Origin: CAWUKT01 sp964352215
Lineage (GTDB): Bacteria > Bacteroidota > Bacteroidia > J057 > JADKCL01
Assembly (NCBI GenBank): GCA_964352215.1
Contig: CAYGRE010000020.1
Coordinates: 1 to 64,000, forward strand
DNA length: 64,000 nt
Direction of reading: 5' to 3'
Position numbers and translations under genes: made by a program. The notes beneath the pieces were generated by a model, which saw nothing but the letters and a program-made list of their open reading frames with translations, was not told the origin of the DNA and searched no databases. This document shows, in pieces, positions 1 to 8,887 of the stretch (its first letter is position 1; each line of letters starts with the position of its first letter).

Positions 1-1
1 T

Positions 2-643
2 ATGAAAACTGGCCTTTTCCTGACCTTGCTGATCGGAATCCTCGGTATTGTACAGTTGCAGGGCTGCAAGACATCACCCGCAACCCCTTCCATGACGGAT
101 ATTCCGGATTCGTCCCTGGTCAAGCTCGGAACCGAGATTACCGATGAAGCATTCAAGGTGCTTTCCGGGCATCTGGGGCAGGCTATGGGAGAAGGAGGAG
201 TCCCCAATGCCCTGAGCTATTGCAATGAAAAGGCAATCCCTCTGACCGATTCCCTGTCTACAAAGCACCAGGTAACCTTGCGGCGAACTGCCTTGAGGAC
301 CAGAAATGAGAACAACAATCCCTCCGCTCAGGAAGAAAACATTCTGAAAGACTTTGAGAAAAGGGCTTCTTCAGATGGAATGGAGAAGTTTGCCCCCGAA
401 ATACGCAGAGAAGAATCGGGAGAGGTCAATTTTTACCGTCCTATTTTTGCCTTGGGAAAGTGCATGGCCTGCCACGGAACCCCGGGCCTTGAATTGGATA
501 CTACGCATATCGCACAGATTCGATCCCTGTATCCACAGGACAGAGCCACCAACTTTGAGCCGGGGGACCTCAGAGGAATGTGGGTGGTGGAGTTTGCTGA
601 TCCGGAAGCGGTGGCGAAAATGTTGGCGGATTCTCTGAGATAA
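2..643 (+). CDS. DUF3365/Tll0287-like heme-binding lipoprotein
   Basis: 213 aa. The N-terminus is a lipoprotein signal ending in a lipobox with Cys22 (LQGC), so the protein should be anchored in the cell envelope and face the periplasm. Near the C-terminus is one c-type heme motif CMACHG (Cys154, Cys157, His158). The middle carries the RT-x-RNxxNxP-type segment (about 98-108) typical of the DUF3365/Tll0287 heme-sensor fold. Known proteins of this fold act as redox or ligand-sensing domains; here it is free-standing, so an electron-transfer or sensing role is inference. The MFS gene starts 21 bp downstream on the same strand and may be cotranscribed. The ATG lies at the window edge, so a slightly longer upstream form cannot be excluded. 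Confidence 0.82.
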   Translation: MKTGLFLTLLIGILGIVQLQGCKTSPATPSMTDIPDSSLVKLGTEITDEAFKVLSGHLGQAMGEGGVPNALSYCNEKAIPLTDSLSTKHQVTLRRTALRTRNENNNPSAQEENILKDFEKRASSDGMEKFAPEIRREESGEVNFYRPIFALGKCMACHGTPGLELDTTHIAQIRSLYPQDRATNFEPGDLRGMWVVEFADPEAVAKMLADSLR

Positions 644-664
644 CCGCTAACTTGCGCAGCTTAA

Positions 665-1915
665 ATGGCAGAGAACAAAACATCCGCTAAAAGCCAAAGC
701 CTGTTTCCCATTCTGTTGGCCGCATTCATCGATCTTTTGGGGATTGGTATTGTGATTCCGGTGGTGGCACCTCTCATGGTTTCCAATACGACCGGCATCT
801 TTGATGCAGGTGTAAGCGAAGATTTACGTGAGATACTTTATGGTCTCCTGATTGCTTCCTATCCAATCGCACAGTTTTTTGGAGCACCGATATTGGGTTC
901 ATTGTCCGATCGGTATGGGCGAAAACCCGTTCTCGAATTTGCCTTGTTTGGCAGTGCGGTGGGATATGGTTTGTTCGCGGTTGGGATCATCTATGGCAGC
1001 CTTCCGATTCTGTTTTTCTCAAGGATACTGGACGGATTCACAGGAGGAAATATCTCTATTGTCTATTCGGCGATGGCAGATCTCAGTACCTCTAAGAACA
1101 AGGCCCGAAATTTTGGTTTGATCGGGATGATGTTTGGGATTGGCTTTGTGGTAGGGCCGTTTGTAGGCGGAGTGCTGGCGGATAGTTCGCTGGTGTCCTG
1201 GTTCAGTCCTTCCCTGCCCCTCTGGGTTGCCACCGGTTTGTGTATCTTCAATTTGCTGGCGGTTCGGGTGATGTTCAAAGAGACGCTCCACGAACTTTCG
1301 AATCAAAAGGTTGATTTCCTGGCTGGCTTCAAGAACATGAAAACGGCATTTTCCCTGCCCAATCTACGTAACCTCTTTATTACGACTTTTCTTGCTGGTC
1401 TGGGCTTCGCTTTCTTTACCCAATTCTTTCAGGTATTGCTGATCGAACGTTGGGCATTTGGCGAAAGTGAAATCGGTACCTTTTTTGGATTTATTGGTAT
1501 TTGCATCGCCTTGGTCCAGGGCGGATTGATGCGTCCGGTTTCGAAGCGGTTTCGTTCCGATCAGATTCCCGGAGTAACCCTCTTCGGCTTGGCGGTTGCG
1601 ATTGGCATCAATGTATTTACCACGGAAGCCTGGATGGCATTTGCGATCATCCCGCTGATTGCCATCTTTCAGGGGCTTGGCTCCCCCAATCTGGCCGCAC
1701 TTGTCTCCGACGAAGCAACCCCGGAACAACAGGGGCGCATCATGGGGATCAACCAATCGATCAACTCAGTGGCCATCGCAGTTCCATCCGTCCTGGCTGG
1801 ATTTCTGGGAACCATCAATTACAACCTGCCTACCATTGCAGCTGCTTTCTTTACCCTGTTGGCTGGTTTAAGTTTTCACTTCCTCTTCAAGGCCAGTCGC
1901 AACAAGGCGAAATAA
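665..1915 (+). CDS. MFS transporter, TetA-like drug exporter family
   Basis: 416 aa with about twelve hydrophobic segments. The first helix has the DLLGIGIVIPVVAPL signature of the TetA/DHA1 branch. Loop 2-3 holds motif A, GSLSDRYGRKP (residues 78-88), with the Asp and Arg/Lys used in conformational switching. Length is normal for the family. These inner-membrane proton antiporters export drugs or metabolites; the substrate cannot be read from sequence. It follows the heme lipoprotein by 21 bp and is followed by a degenerate 21-22 bp repeat array beginning 8 bp past its TAA stop. Confidence 0.87.
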   Translation: MAENKTSAKSQSLFPILLAAFIDLLGIGIVIPVVAPLMVSNTTGIFDAGVSEDLREILYGLLIASYPIAQFFGAPILGSLSDRYGRKPVLEFALFGSAVGYGLFAVGIIYGSLPILFFSRILDGFTGGNISIVYSAMADLSTSKNKARNFGLIGMMFGIGFVVGPFVGGVLADSSLVSWFSPSLPLWVATGLCIFNLLAVRVMFKETLHELSNQKVDFLAGFKNMKTAFSLPNLRNLFITTFLAGLGFAFFTQFFQVLLIERWAFGESEIGTFFGFIGICIALVQGGLMRPVSKRFRSDQIPGVTLFGLAVAIGINVFTTEAWMAFAIIPLIAIFQGLGSPNLAALVSDEATPEQQGRIMGINQSINSVAIAVPSVLAGFLGTINYNLPTIAAAFFTLLAGLSFHFLFKASRNKAK

Positions 1916-1923
1916 GAATTAGC

Positions 1924-2072
1924 GACCTCATTGGTTGTTTATTTCCATCTCGTTGGTCGTGTATTTCCATCTCATAAGTCTTGCTGTCCATTTCATTTGT
2001 CTAGATCCCCATTTCATTGGTCTAGCTCTTCATTTCATTCGTCTTGATCCCCATTTCATTGGTCTTGTATTT
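1924..2072 (+). repeat. Seven-copy degenerate 21-22 bp tandem repeat
   Basis: Two 22-bp units (1924-1945, 1946-1967) are followed by five 21-bp units (1968-1988, 1989-2009, 2010-2030, 2031-2051, 2052-2072). The best conserved core is CATTTCATTGGTCTTG; later units are closest to each other. It begins 8 bp after the MFS stop codon. There are no spacers, so it is not a CRISPR. The period equals two turns of B-DNA or seven codons. See the findings on repeats at gene ends. Confidence 0.85.
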
Positions 2073-2250
2073 CCCTTCACTCCTCGAAGAAAGGCATCCT
2101 ATGCGCCTCAGAGCCGTATCTTTAAGTGTTTTCCGTTAATAACTATTCATTTAACGTTCTTTTCAATCTAAAACAAATAGGAAATCTGCGAGGTTGATAC
2201 CTCCGGATTTCTCTTACATAAATTAGAGGGTGATTTTTGATTCTTTTCAT

Positions 2251-2280
2251 ATTGCTCCCCGTTTAGGGGAGCAATTTCTT
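2251..2280 (+). terminator. Hairpin, probable rho-independent terminator
   Basis: Ten-bp perfect stem ATTGCTCCCC (2251-2260) with GGGGAGCAAT (2266-2275), loop GTTTA, then TTCTTTAT on the plus strand. It would end transcription coming from the MFS gene after the repeat array. Confidence 0.6.
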
Positions 2281-2318
2281 TATAAGGACTTTTGGGAAGG
2301 CAGATGTGATGGGGCGAC

Positions 2319-3665
2319 TCAATAAGGAACAATGCGTGCGCTCTTCATCTTGGGCAGAAACTGCCGGATGATGCGTGCTCCATGCTGCAATTCCTGAAAG
2401 GGATTCAGGAATGAGATCACCTGGTCAGGATCGGTCCACGATTGACTGGCATCGAGGTAGGCATATCCCAGACAGGTACCATTTTCAACACAAATGATAG
2501 ATACTTCTTCCTGGCTTCTCCCGTCTCCAAGTACAAAAAAGCGGGGAAAGGGGAATCCAAGGCCTTCCAGGGCTTTTTCCAGCCTCAGGTTGTAGTCTTT
2601 CGAAGCTTCTTTCCCCTGGCAGGCTCCGGAACATTTTTCCCCTTCACAGGTCTCGTTGTCAATTCCGGATAAAACCGGACAGAGGTCATACTGACTGACC
2701 CTGTTTTTCAAGGCCGCGATAGCATCTGCCGGGGTGGGGAATTCTCCAATATTGGGCTGGCCTTTTCGGTGTGGACCAATATAGAGCCGGGTATAGTTGA
2801 GCTGGTCCTGATAGGCAAAAACAGCTGCTTTGTATTTGCGGGTCGGCGGTGTCTTGGTGGTTCCGAACTCTCTCCTGGAAGCTTCGGCCGGCATACGCAG
2901 AACCGCGAGGAGCTCGTTGCCGGTCAACTCCCAACTGATGTCCCTGATCCGTCCCAGGTCAATTTTTCCCTTGGTTGGACCTTCCTGGCGCAAGGCCTTG
3001 AGGGTATCACGTCGGATACTTCGGCTGTTGCCGGCATAAAGGGTGCGGCCGATCTCGTCATGCAAAAAGAAAAGGCCGGGCCTTTCCGGGATTTCATCCA
3101 GCATGCTCCGATCCAGATGGAGCGGAATACGGCTGTATTCATCCAGCTTCTTGTCGATTTCAAGCAGATTGGGATCGAGCTCGATCAGGTGCTCAAGAAG
3201 GGTGACGGTAGCTTTTGCATCGCCCATGGCCCGGTGGCGGTCATGGATCCGGATGCCGAGATGTTCGCAGAGACGACCAAGGCTGTACGAGCGTAAACCG
3301 GGCATCAGGCGCCGACTGGTTTTTACGGTACATAGCTTGGGCCGCTTGAACTCAATCCCCAGACGCTCGAATGACTCTTTGAGAAAGTTGTAGTCAAACC
3401 CTACATTGTGTGCGACAAACACACAGCCTTCAGTCATTTCCAGAATCGTAGAGGTAAGCTCACGAAAGGTAGGCGAATAAGCCACCATTTCGTCGTCGAT
3501 ACCTGTAATATCAGTAATGTAGGAGGGGATGAAACAACCAGGATTGACCAGTGAGGAGAACTTACCAATGGTTTGTTGGCCATCATGCAGGATGATGGCA
3601 ACCTCAGTTATCCGGTCTTGGATGGCATTTCCACCGGTAGTTTCCAGGTCAATAATTGCGAACAT
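2319..3665 (-). CDS. DEDDh exonuclease fused to GIY-YIG (UvrC/Cho-like) nuclease
   Basis: 448 aa with two domains. Residues 1-165 are a DnaQ-type 3'-5' exonuclease: Exo I has Asp6/Glu8 (IIDLETTG), Exo II is HNVGFD with Asp91, Exo III is HRAMGDA with His144/Asp149. From about 195 there is a GIY-YIG-type domain (GLFFLHDE then LYAGNSRSIRR), with Phe-Phe and Ala substitutions in the signature, followed by a long Cys-containing C-terminal part (about 330-350). DnaQ-UvrC-like fusions occur in many bacteria and are thought to process DNA in repair. The gene is transcribed alone, convergent with the MFS gene, and has a plausible promoter at 3680-3709. Confidence 0.88.
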   Translation of the reverse strand: MFAIIDLETTGGNAIQDRITEVAIILHDGQQTIGKFSSLVNPGCFIPSYITDITGIDDEMVAYSPTFRELTSTILEMTEGCVFVAHNVGFDYNFLKESFERLGIEFKRPKLCTVKTSRRLMPGLRSYSLGRLCEHLGIRIHDRHRAMGDAKATVTLLEHLIELDPNLLEIDKKLDEYSRIPLHLDRSMLDEIPERPGLFFLHDEIGRTLYAGNSRSIRRDTLKALRQEGPTKGKIDLGRIRDISWELTGNELLAVLRMPAEASRREFGTTKTPPTRKYKAAVFAYQDQLNYTRLYIGPHRKGQPNIGEFPTPADAIAALKNRVSQYDLCPVLSGIDNETCEGEKCSGACQGKEASKDYNLRLEKALEGLGFPFPRFFVLGDGRSQEEVSIICVENGTCLGYAYLDASQSWTDPDQVISFLNPFQELQHGARIIRQFLPKMKSARIVPY

Positions 3666-3679
3666 GATCAGTCGGATTG

Positions 3680-3709
3680 TAAAATTACGGTTAATCTATT
3701 GGCTTTCAA
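3680..3709 (-). promoter_or_regulatory. Candidate promoter of exonuclease/GIY-YIG gene
   Basis: On the minus strand TTG (3707-3709), 19 bp, then TAATTTTA (3680-3687), one base from the Bacteroidota -7 consensus TAnnTTTG. It lies about 15 bp upstream of the ATG. Confidence 0.4.
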
Positions 3710-4191
3710 GTGCAGAAATTGCATTGTGGATAAAAAGAAAGCGGGTTTGACTCCCTTAATGGGATTTACAGGACGGGCAGGAAAGAAAAGGGGCTAAAAA
3801 AGTGACGGGAGTAGGTGGTGCTCCTACTCCCGTGAGATCAAAACGACCAACCTAAGAACCACAAACTATATAGAGATAGTTATGTTCGTGTGCTTCGATG
3901 TGTGTGTAATGAATCAAAACGATACAAAACCAATTAATGTCTTGCTTGGAACAAATATGGGGCGTGAGGCATTGGAATTATGGAACAGCCGGCTGCGAAA
4001 AGTAACAGTAATAAATTTGCTTTCCCAGGAGGGTATATTTGGGCGCTATCCCTTTCTGTTTAGTTTGAAAGGCCTATTAGGGTGCTTGAGAAGGGTTCCG
4101 CATTAATTTGTGGTAGGAATTGCTGTCAATGGTAACACCGAAAGGTCGTGCATTCACAACAGGCAGGTACAAGATTCAGGTAAATCCAGGT
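3710..4191. other. Gene-poor intergenic region
   Basis: About 480 bp with no convincing coding gene. A 74-codon plus-strand frame (3882-4106) has no recognisable features and is probably chance. The only strong structure is the 3805-3833 hairpin. Confidence 0.6.
3798..3833 (-). terminator. Strong hairpin with T-run, minus-strand orientation
   Basis: Perfect 11-bp inverted repeat ACGGGAGTAGG (3805-3815) and CCTACTCCCGT (3823-3833), 7-nt loop. Read on the minus strand it is followed by CAC and six T, the form of a rho-independent terminator. The nearest upstream minus-strand gene ends 358 bp away at 4192, so it either ends a long 3' UTR or terminates an unannotated small RNA. Confidence 0.5.
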
Positions 4192-4806
4192 TTATTTCAG
4201 CCTTAACCGCATGCCAACCGTAAAATTGTGAATGGTTAGCCAGGGTCTCAACTGCGGATCGCTTTGCAGGTTGGAGAGGCCAATGGACCAGCGTGCAAAA
4301 ATGCCGGCTTGCTCGATAAAGTAATAGGCTGCTCCCAGATGAAGCTCAGAAGAAAACCTTCTGAAGACATCGGTATTGTCAAAAGTAAAGGGAACCAAGC
4401 CGTTCTTGGCCGACAGCAAAACATTGCCGGAAAGGCCGAATTCTCCGTCTAATTGACCACTGGAAAGTTCTTTTCGGAAACGCAACATCACTGGGATGTC
4501 GATGTAGCGAAGTGCTATCCGGCCAATTCCAGCCTCCCGACTCCCCCGCAGTGAATTGGCAATTTCGATCTGAAGCGCTATCCGGTCGTTGAAGTCATAG
4601 TAGACAAATCCACCCAGGTGGTAACCCCAGAAATTGTATCCCCCCCACGCATCTCCGTCGATTTGGCTGGAGGTAAAGCCGGCGGTCAGGCCTCCTCCAA
4701 TTCCCTGGGCTGAGGTTTCTTTTGAAAAATGAACCACAAAAAATACCAGGAGTAACACGGTAATGGAATAGCTTCGCGCCGTTGAGAGGGTGAATAAGGA
4801 TACCAT
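4192..4806 (-). CDS. Outer-membrane beta-barrel protein (PorT-like family)
   Basis: 204 aa. A signal peptide ends near residue 33 (TSAQ). The rest alternates polar and hydrophobic residues in about eight short strands (for example GGGLTAGFTS, YHLGGFVYYDF, IALQIEIANS) and ends in an arginine-rich aromatic strand (NFTVGMRLRLK), the pattern of small PorT-like outer-membrane barrels. Such barrels are abundant in Bacteroidota; no specific role is assigned. Divergent from the lipoprotein gene at 4876, with only 69 bp between starts. Confidence 0.75.
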   Translation of the reverse strand: MVSLFTLSTARSYSITVLLLVFFVVHFSKETSAQGIGGGLTAGFTSSQIDGDAWGGYNFWGYHLGGFVYYDFNDRIALQIEIANSLRGSREAGIGRIALRYIDIPVMLRFRKELSSGQLDGEFGLSGNVLLSAKNGLVPFTFDNTDVFRRFSSELHLGAAYYFIEQAGIFARWSIGLSNLQSDPQLRPWLTIHNFTVGMRLRLK

Positions 4807-4875
4807 GCCCGAAAATTAGGGAAAATTCGTCAGTATTAACTTTTTTCATTTTCAAGGGAACTGTAATTTGTAGGC

Positions 4876-5676
4876 ATGAAGCTTAGAATTACCACTCACT
4901 TTCTGACCCTGATCATGATCGGAGCACTGCTTGGCATGGGTTCCTGTAAGAACCGCAATGGAGAAGGCAAAACCAAGGACGGCGATGGCCCCCAGACCGG
5001 ACTTCAGGTTCCGGCAGAACTTGCCGCCAAATACAAAGAGGATGCCCACCGCCTCGCTGCACGTGAATACAATACCACTTCCCGCAACAACCAACCTGAA
5101 ACGAATCTGCCCCAGGAGCGGGTCGACTTCTTTTATGACCTCCTGACCAAAATCTACCTGATGGCTGAAAAAGATCCGGAAATCCCTTCTATTCAGGACA
5201 TCCATACCTTTCCCAACCCTCCGCTGCATCGTGTCATGGTGGTTTTGGAAAAGGATGCTGACTTTTCGGAAAACTGGATCAAAGGGCAGCGGATGACCAG
5301 CAACCTCTACCTCAATCAGGTAATGAGCCAGAACAGTCTTCGGGTAAGTGATTTCCGGGAATCGGGAATGGGAACTATGGGCATCGTCTCATCTCCCAAA
5401 TTCGTCAACACCAAAGACCTGGCTTATATCCTGCAGAATATTGATGGCATCAAGATCGCCGAACCTGATGCCATCGCCGGGGATGGAGACAATATCGAGT
5501 GGGGTTCCGAGGGGAAAAACCACATGGCCCTCAAATTCAGTAAAGGGGCAGGTGATTGTCCTTCAGGATGTATCCACCGGAAGTACTGGGTGTTTTATGT
5601 CCAGGAAGGAAATATCAGTTATATGGGTACCAGAGGAGAACTTCCCAATGAGGGTGAGACCCCCGAGGAAGACTGA
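4876..5676 (+). CDS. Lipoprotein of unknown function
   Basis: 266 aa. Signal peptide with lipobox Cys24 (MGSC) followed by a charged linker rich in Asn/Gly/Lys. The body has no domain I recognise; notable are a C-terminal CPSGCIHRKYWVFYV segment whose two cysteines could form a disulfide, and an acidic end. Expected in the periplasm or outer membrane. Convergent with the MoxR-like gene, whose stop lies 28 bp beyond. Confidence 0.7.
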   Translation: MKLRITTHFLTLIMIGALLGMGSCKNRNGEGKTKDGDGPQTGLQVPAELAAKYKEDAHRLAAREYNTTSRNNQPETNLPQERVDFFYDLLTKIYLMAEKDPEIPSIQDIHTFPNPPLHRVMVVLEKDADFSENWIKGQRMTSNLYLNQVMSQNSLRVSDFRESGMGTMGIVSSPKFVNTKDLAYILQNIDGIKIAEPDAIAGDGDNIEWGSEGKNHMALKFSKGAGDCPSGCIHRKYWVFYVQEGNISYMGTRGELPNEGETPEED

Positions 5677-5684
5677 GCTGCAAT

Positions 5685-5722
5685 CTTATTGGCCCCAGTT
5701 TTCCTTATTTGTCCCAGTTTTC
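5685..5722 (-). repeat. 19-bp tandem duplication spanning the stop of the MoxR-like gene
   Basis: Copies at 5685-5703 and 5704-5722 match at 17 of 19 bases. On the minus strand both contain the same coding tail: the real end reads E-N-W-D-K-stop and the downstream copy would read E-N-W-G-Q-stop. The coding tail with its TAA has therefore been repeated directly after the gene. Confidence 0.85.
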
Positions 5723-7222
5723 TTCGTCCAATCCCTCTTCGTCCTCAAATCCTCCTCCTGAGAACAGTCCGCTCATCAGGTCCTGGAATTGAAGTCCTCT
5801 CTCCAATCGGTTCTTGCCAATCAGGGAGAATTCAGCCATTCCATGCAGGACAAACTCCATCAGGAACAACTGCTCTTCGTCATTGGTTCTCGGGAAATAC
5901 TTTTTGACAAGGTCTTGGAGGCCGGGAACACCGTTCAGTGCATCCGCATATTGCTTGTTGCTCAGGTCCAGCATCATGTCTACTGAGTTTCCACGACCAA
6001 ACCACTTGGCCACTGGATCATAAGGATTGTCCTTGCCTTTGCGTTTGGCCTGTTCCGGATCTGGGAAAAATTCGGTAAAGCGGCTTCGGATGGCTTTTCC
6101 CAGCAGGTTCTGGGCCACGATGGCCGGGCCTTCCTGCTCTCCTTCGTAGACCAATTCGATCTTTCCGGTCAGAGCAGGCACGATTCCCCAGAGGTCTCCT
6201 ATCCGCACGTATGTCTTCTCCTCTTTCTTCTTCAGGGCACGTAACTCCGCAGCACTGATGAGGTTTTCAAAGGCAGTAATGGTGAGACGCGCAGAAACCC
6301 CTGATTTCTGATCGACATACTCACTTCCTCTGGCTTCAACTGCGACTTGTTCGACCAGGTCCCGCATCATGTCGGGGATGACCACCCGTTCCTTAGCCTC
6401 GGGGCTGATCTTAGCTTCCTGCTCGGTAATCAGCCGGGAGATTTCAATTGACTTAGGGTAGTGGGTGAGAATCTGGCTTTCGATCCTGTCCTTCAAAGGA
6501 GTTACAATCGAGCCACGGTTGGTATAATCTTCAGGGTTGGCGGTGAAGACAAACTGGATGTCCAATGGGAGTCTCAGCTTGAATCCCCGGATCTGGATAT
6601 CACCTTCCTGAAGGATATTGAAAAGGGCAACCTGTATACGTGGCTGCAGGTCTGGCAATTCGTTGATTACAAAAATGGACCGGTTGGCCCGGGGGATCAA
6701 ACCAAAGTGAATCACGCGCTCATCTGAATAGGTGAGGCGGAGGTTGGCCGCCTTGATCGGGTCAACATCTCCAATCAGGTCCGCAACCGATACATCCGGG
6801 GTAGCCAGTTTTTCAGCATAGCGGTCTTTCCGGGGAATCCATACAATCAAGGTATCGTCTCCGTTTTCGGCAATGATATCCTTTGCCTGACGGCTCAATG
6901 GATTGAAGGGGTCGTCGTTCAGGTCGGCGCCAGCGATGGCTGGAATGTAATCATCCAGTAAGTGAACCATCATCCGGGCAATCCTGGTTTTGGCCTGCCC
7001 GCGCAGACCCAAAAGCAAAACGTTGTGGCGCGAAAGGATGGCACGCTCGAGGTCAGGTATAACCGTGTCTTCGTATCCGTAGATGCCGGGAAATACTTCT
7101 TCTCCGGACTGGAGTTTACGGATCAGATTCTTTCTGAGTTCTTCCTTGATGGGGAGTGATTTATAGCCAGAGGCTTTCAGTGCTCCCAGTGTCCCAATGC
7201 TGGTGGGTATAGTTTCCTGCAT
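5705..7222 (-). CDS. MoxR/BchI-like AAA+ ATPase
   Basis: 505 aa. Walker A reads GLRGQAKT (72-79), with Ala where the usual third Gly stands, so ATP binding is likely kept in altered form. Walker B-like SIFVINELPDL and a sensor/arm region (FVFTANPEDYTNRGSIVTPLKDR begins around 230) fit magnesium-chelatase subunit I and MoxR ATPases, chaperones that usually act with a von Willebrand A partner. No VWA gene lies next to it here. The C-terminal third (about 330-505) is acidic and specific to this subgroup. The last codons and stop are tandemly duplicated at 5685-5722. Confidence 0.83.
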   Translation of the reverse strand: MQETIPTSIGTLGALKASGYKSLPIKEELRKNLIRKLQSGEEVFPGIYGYEDTVIPDLERAILSRHNVLLLGLRGQAKTRIARMMVHLLDDYIPAIAGADLNDDPFNPLSRQAKDIIAENGDDTLIVWIPRKDRYAEKLATPDVSVADLIGDVDPIKAANLRLTYSDERVIHFGLIPRANRSIFVINELPDLQPRIQVALFNILQEGDIQIRGFKLRLPLDIQFVFTANPEDYTNRGSIVTPLKDRIESQILTHYPKSIEISRLITEQEAKISPEAKERVVIPDMMRDLVEQVAVEARGSEYVDQKSGVSARLTITAFENLISAAELRALKKKEEKTYVRIGDLWGIVPALTGKIELVYEGEQEGPAIVAQNLLGKAIRSRFTEFFPDPEQAKRKGKDNPYDPVAKWFGRGNSVDMMLDLSNKQYADALNGVPGLQDLVKKYFPRTNDEEQLFLMEFVLHGMAEFSLIGKNRLERGLQFQDLMSGLFSGGGFEDEEGLDEENWDK

Positions 7223-7286
7223 GTTTTGAAAACCCTAAATACCTGTTTTGGTTTCAAGGAATGCAGAATTAACCTGATAAGTAGGG

Positions 7287-7802
7287 TTAAGCGGTTAAGA
7301 TTTTCCGGGCAACTGTTTTCCGTTCTTCACCCCAGACGCTTAAAAGCCTGTTTTCCTGAGGCAAGGGGGAAACCATTACCATGCCCAACGCTTCTTTCGC
7401 CAATTCCTCTTCCTGGAGCAAAGTATGCAACATAGCCCGGTACCACCAGTAACCCACCACAAATTTGCCGGATTCGGCTGACAGATCGAGAAACATTTCA
7501 GCCTGCGGAATATCAAAGGTGGCGAGGGCTGCGGAAGCGAGGTAGATCGAAAGAAGACCGCTGGGTTCCTGAAGAATGGTATCAATGGAAACCTTGCCAA
7601 AACATGTAATATAGTCCCCGTCCTGGTAGGCGTCCATGAAATCTCTCGCTTCCGAAATGTAAATCTCGGGAAGTGGCACAAATAACGCTTCAAACTTTCG
7701 GATGCCCTGGTCGCTGGGAGGATTAAACCCGAGGAGGTGACAGGGACAAACTGCAATTTCCTGGAGCACTTGGGGGGCGGTGGGGGTAGCTATTCTTTTC
7801 AC
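7287..7802 (-). CDS. Hypothetical protein downstream of ECF sigma factor
   Basis: 171 aa if it begins at the GTG at 7802. The frame stays open to a TTG at 7898, but no in-frame ATG exists near the start, so the N-terminus is uncertain. No signal peptide. The sequence has a Cys pair near the start (CPCHL) and then alpha-helical, Ala/Leu-rich stretches reminiscent of a short helical repeat (for example SIYLASAALATFDIPQAEMFLD). I recognise no family. It follows the sigma-factor gene on the same strand and may be its regulator or target, which is inference from position only. Confidence 0.55.
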   Translation of the reverse strand: MKRIATPTAPQVLQEIAVCPCHLLGFNPPSDQGIRKFEALFVPLPEIYISEARDFMDAYQDGDYITCFGKVSIDTILQEPSGLLSIYLASAALATFDIPQAEMFLDLSAESGKFVVGYWWYRAMLHTLLQEEELAKEALGMVMVSPLPQENRLLSVWGEERKTVARKILTA

Positions 7803-8046
7803 GGGGCTTTGTTGTGAGGTCTTATATTCTGTATACCCCAATATTCGAGATTTCCAGACAAGTTTCCATGTACAGTTATTGGGCTCTTTGTAACTCAATA
7901 TTTCCGGGAAGAAAGGGTGAAAGAATGGAGAAATCGGCCTGGAACGAATGTAAAGGGACTATTGCATGGAAAGTACGTACGAAATTCGGTGAGTTTTTCA
8001 GATGGCCTTTTAAAGAAAAAAACTTTCTGGTATCACACTTTATGTT

Positions 8047-8658
8047 TTACAGGAAGTCGTTGGGTAGATCATCGGACTCATCGGGTCCCCAGAGCTTGTT
8101 TCTTACCCAAAAAACAATCGCATCCTTGAATTTTTCGGCCAAAGGTTCATTTGGGGAAAGCCAATCCTGAAAATCAGTTTTTGCATTGCTGCAGGTCACC
8201 CCGACGCTACCGGCACTTGCAAGGTTGAAGTCCTCTGCCAGGTCTTCATTGCTGGCTCCGAGGAAGTGCCGCATGTAAAGCAACTTTCCTTTGCGTTCAT
8301 CCCACTTCAAAAACACGCTTCGAATAAGTTTTTGGGAAGAGAGGACCGTCCATCCATCGATTTCGTCCGAGGGTTTAACCGTGGCCAACTTTTCTTCATT
8401 GCCCTCAAGGCGAAGGTTTTTATAGTGGCCGCTCCTGGTGTAATCGTACCACTTATTTCTACTGACAGTGTACAATTGTTTGATGTAATCCTCCTCGAGA
8501 TCAGGGGTAAATCCTTCCGAGCGAAACTTTTTCCACAGCCAGATGAATGCTTCGGAGGCACAGTCCTTGCTTTCTGCTGATGTCGCACCCCGGGCTTGTA
8601 GATTTTTTTCGATCAAGGGGCGATATATAATACATAGGTTCTCGAAAAATTTTTCCAT
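8047..8658 (-). CDS. ECF-type RNA polymerase sigma factor
   Basis: 203 aa. Region 2 is visible at about 28-80 (CASEAFIWLWKKF then YTVSRNKWYDYTRS, the -10-binding helix with Arg-Asn and Asp) and region 4 at about 115-165 (KLLYMRHFLGASNEDLAEDF, a helix-turn-helix). This is the sigma-70 family ECF architecture without region 3. No transmembrane anti-sigma gene is adjacent; the next gene on the strand is the hypothetical at 7287. The ATG at 8658 is the only sensible start. Regulated genes are unknown. Confidence 0.82.
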   Translation of the reverse strand: MEKFFENLCIIYRPLIEKNLQARGATSAESKDCASEAFIWLWKKFRSEGFTPDLEEDYIKQLYTVSRNKWYDYTRSGHYKNLRLEGNEEKLATVKPSDEIDGWTVLSSQKLIRSVFLKWDERKGKLLYMRHFLGASNEDLAEDFNLASAGSVGVTCSNAKTDFQDWLSPNEPLAEKFKDAIVFWVRNKLWGPDESDDLPNDFL

Positions 8659-8887
8659 TACATTGAAGCGTGTATGGTACGTGCAATACTGATCGTTTTG
8701 ATATCTTAAAGAACGGCAATCACCCTCTGGATTCTATGTACAGTTTTGGGCGAAAATTTTCCCGATGAACGCTATTTGTGGAGGATTATCTGGTCGGGCA
8801 GACCCGGAAAGTTCTTTTTTTATTCCGCATACCGTAACTTTAAATGACCACCCTTTCCTATCATAAAACAGAGTAGTTTGTAAGCGC

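Larger units (their letters stand above)
1916..2318. other. Intergenic region between convergent genes
   Basis: 403 bp without a credible gene. It holds the 1924-2072 repeat array and the 2251-2275 hairpin. A 78-codon plus-strand frame (1935-2171) is only the array read through, with a repetitive Phe/His/Ile/Leu product. Confidence 0.75.

Noticed and set aside
1935..2171. 78-codon plus-strand frame after the MFS gene
   Set aside because: It is the 21-22 bp array read through.
3882..4106. 74-codon frame in the 3.7-4.2 kb gap
   Set aside because: No promoter, signal or composition typical of neighbours.
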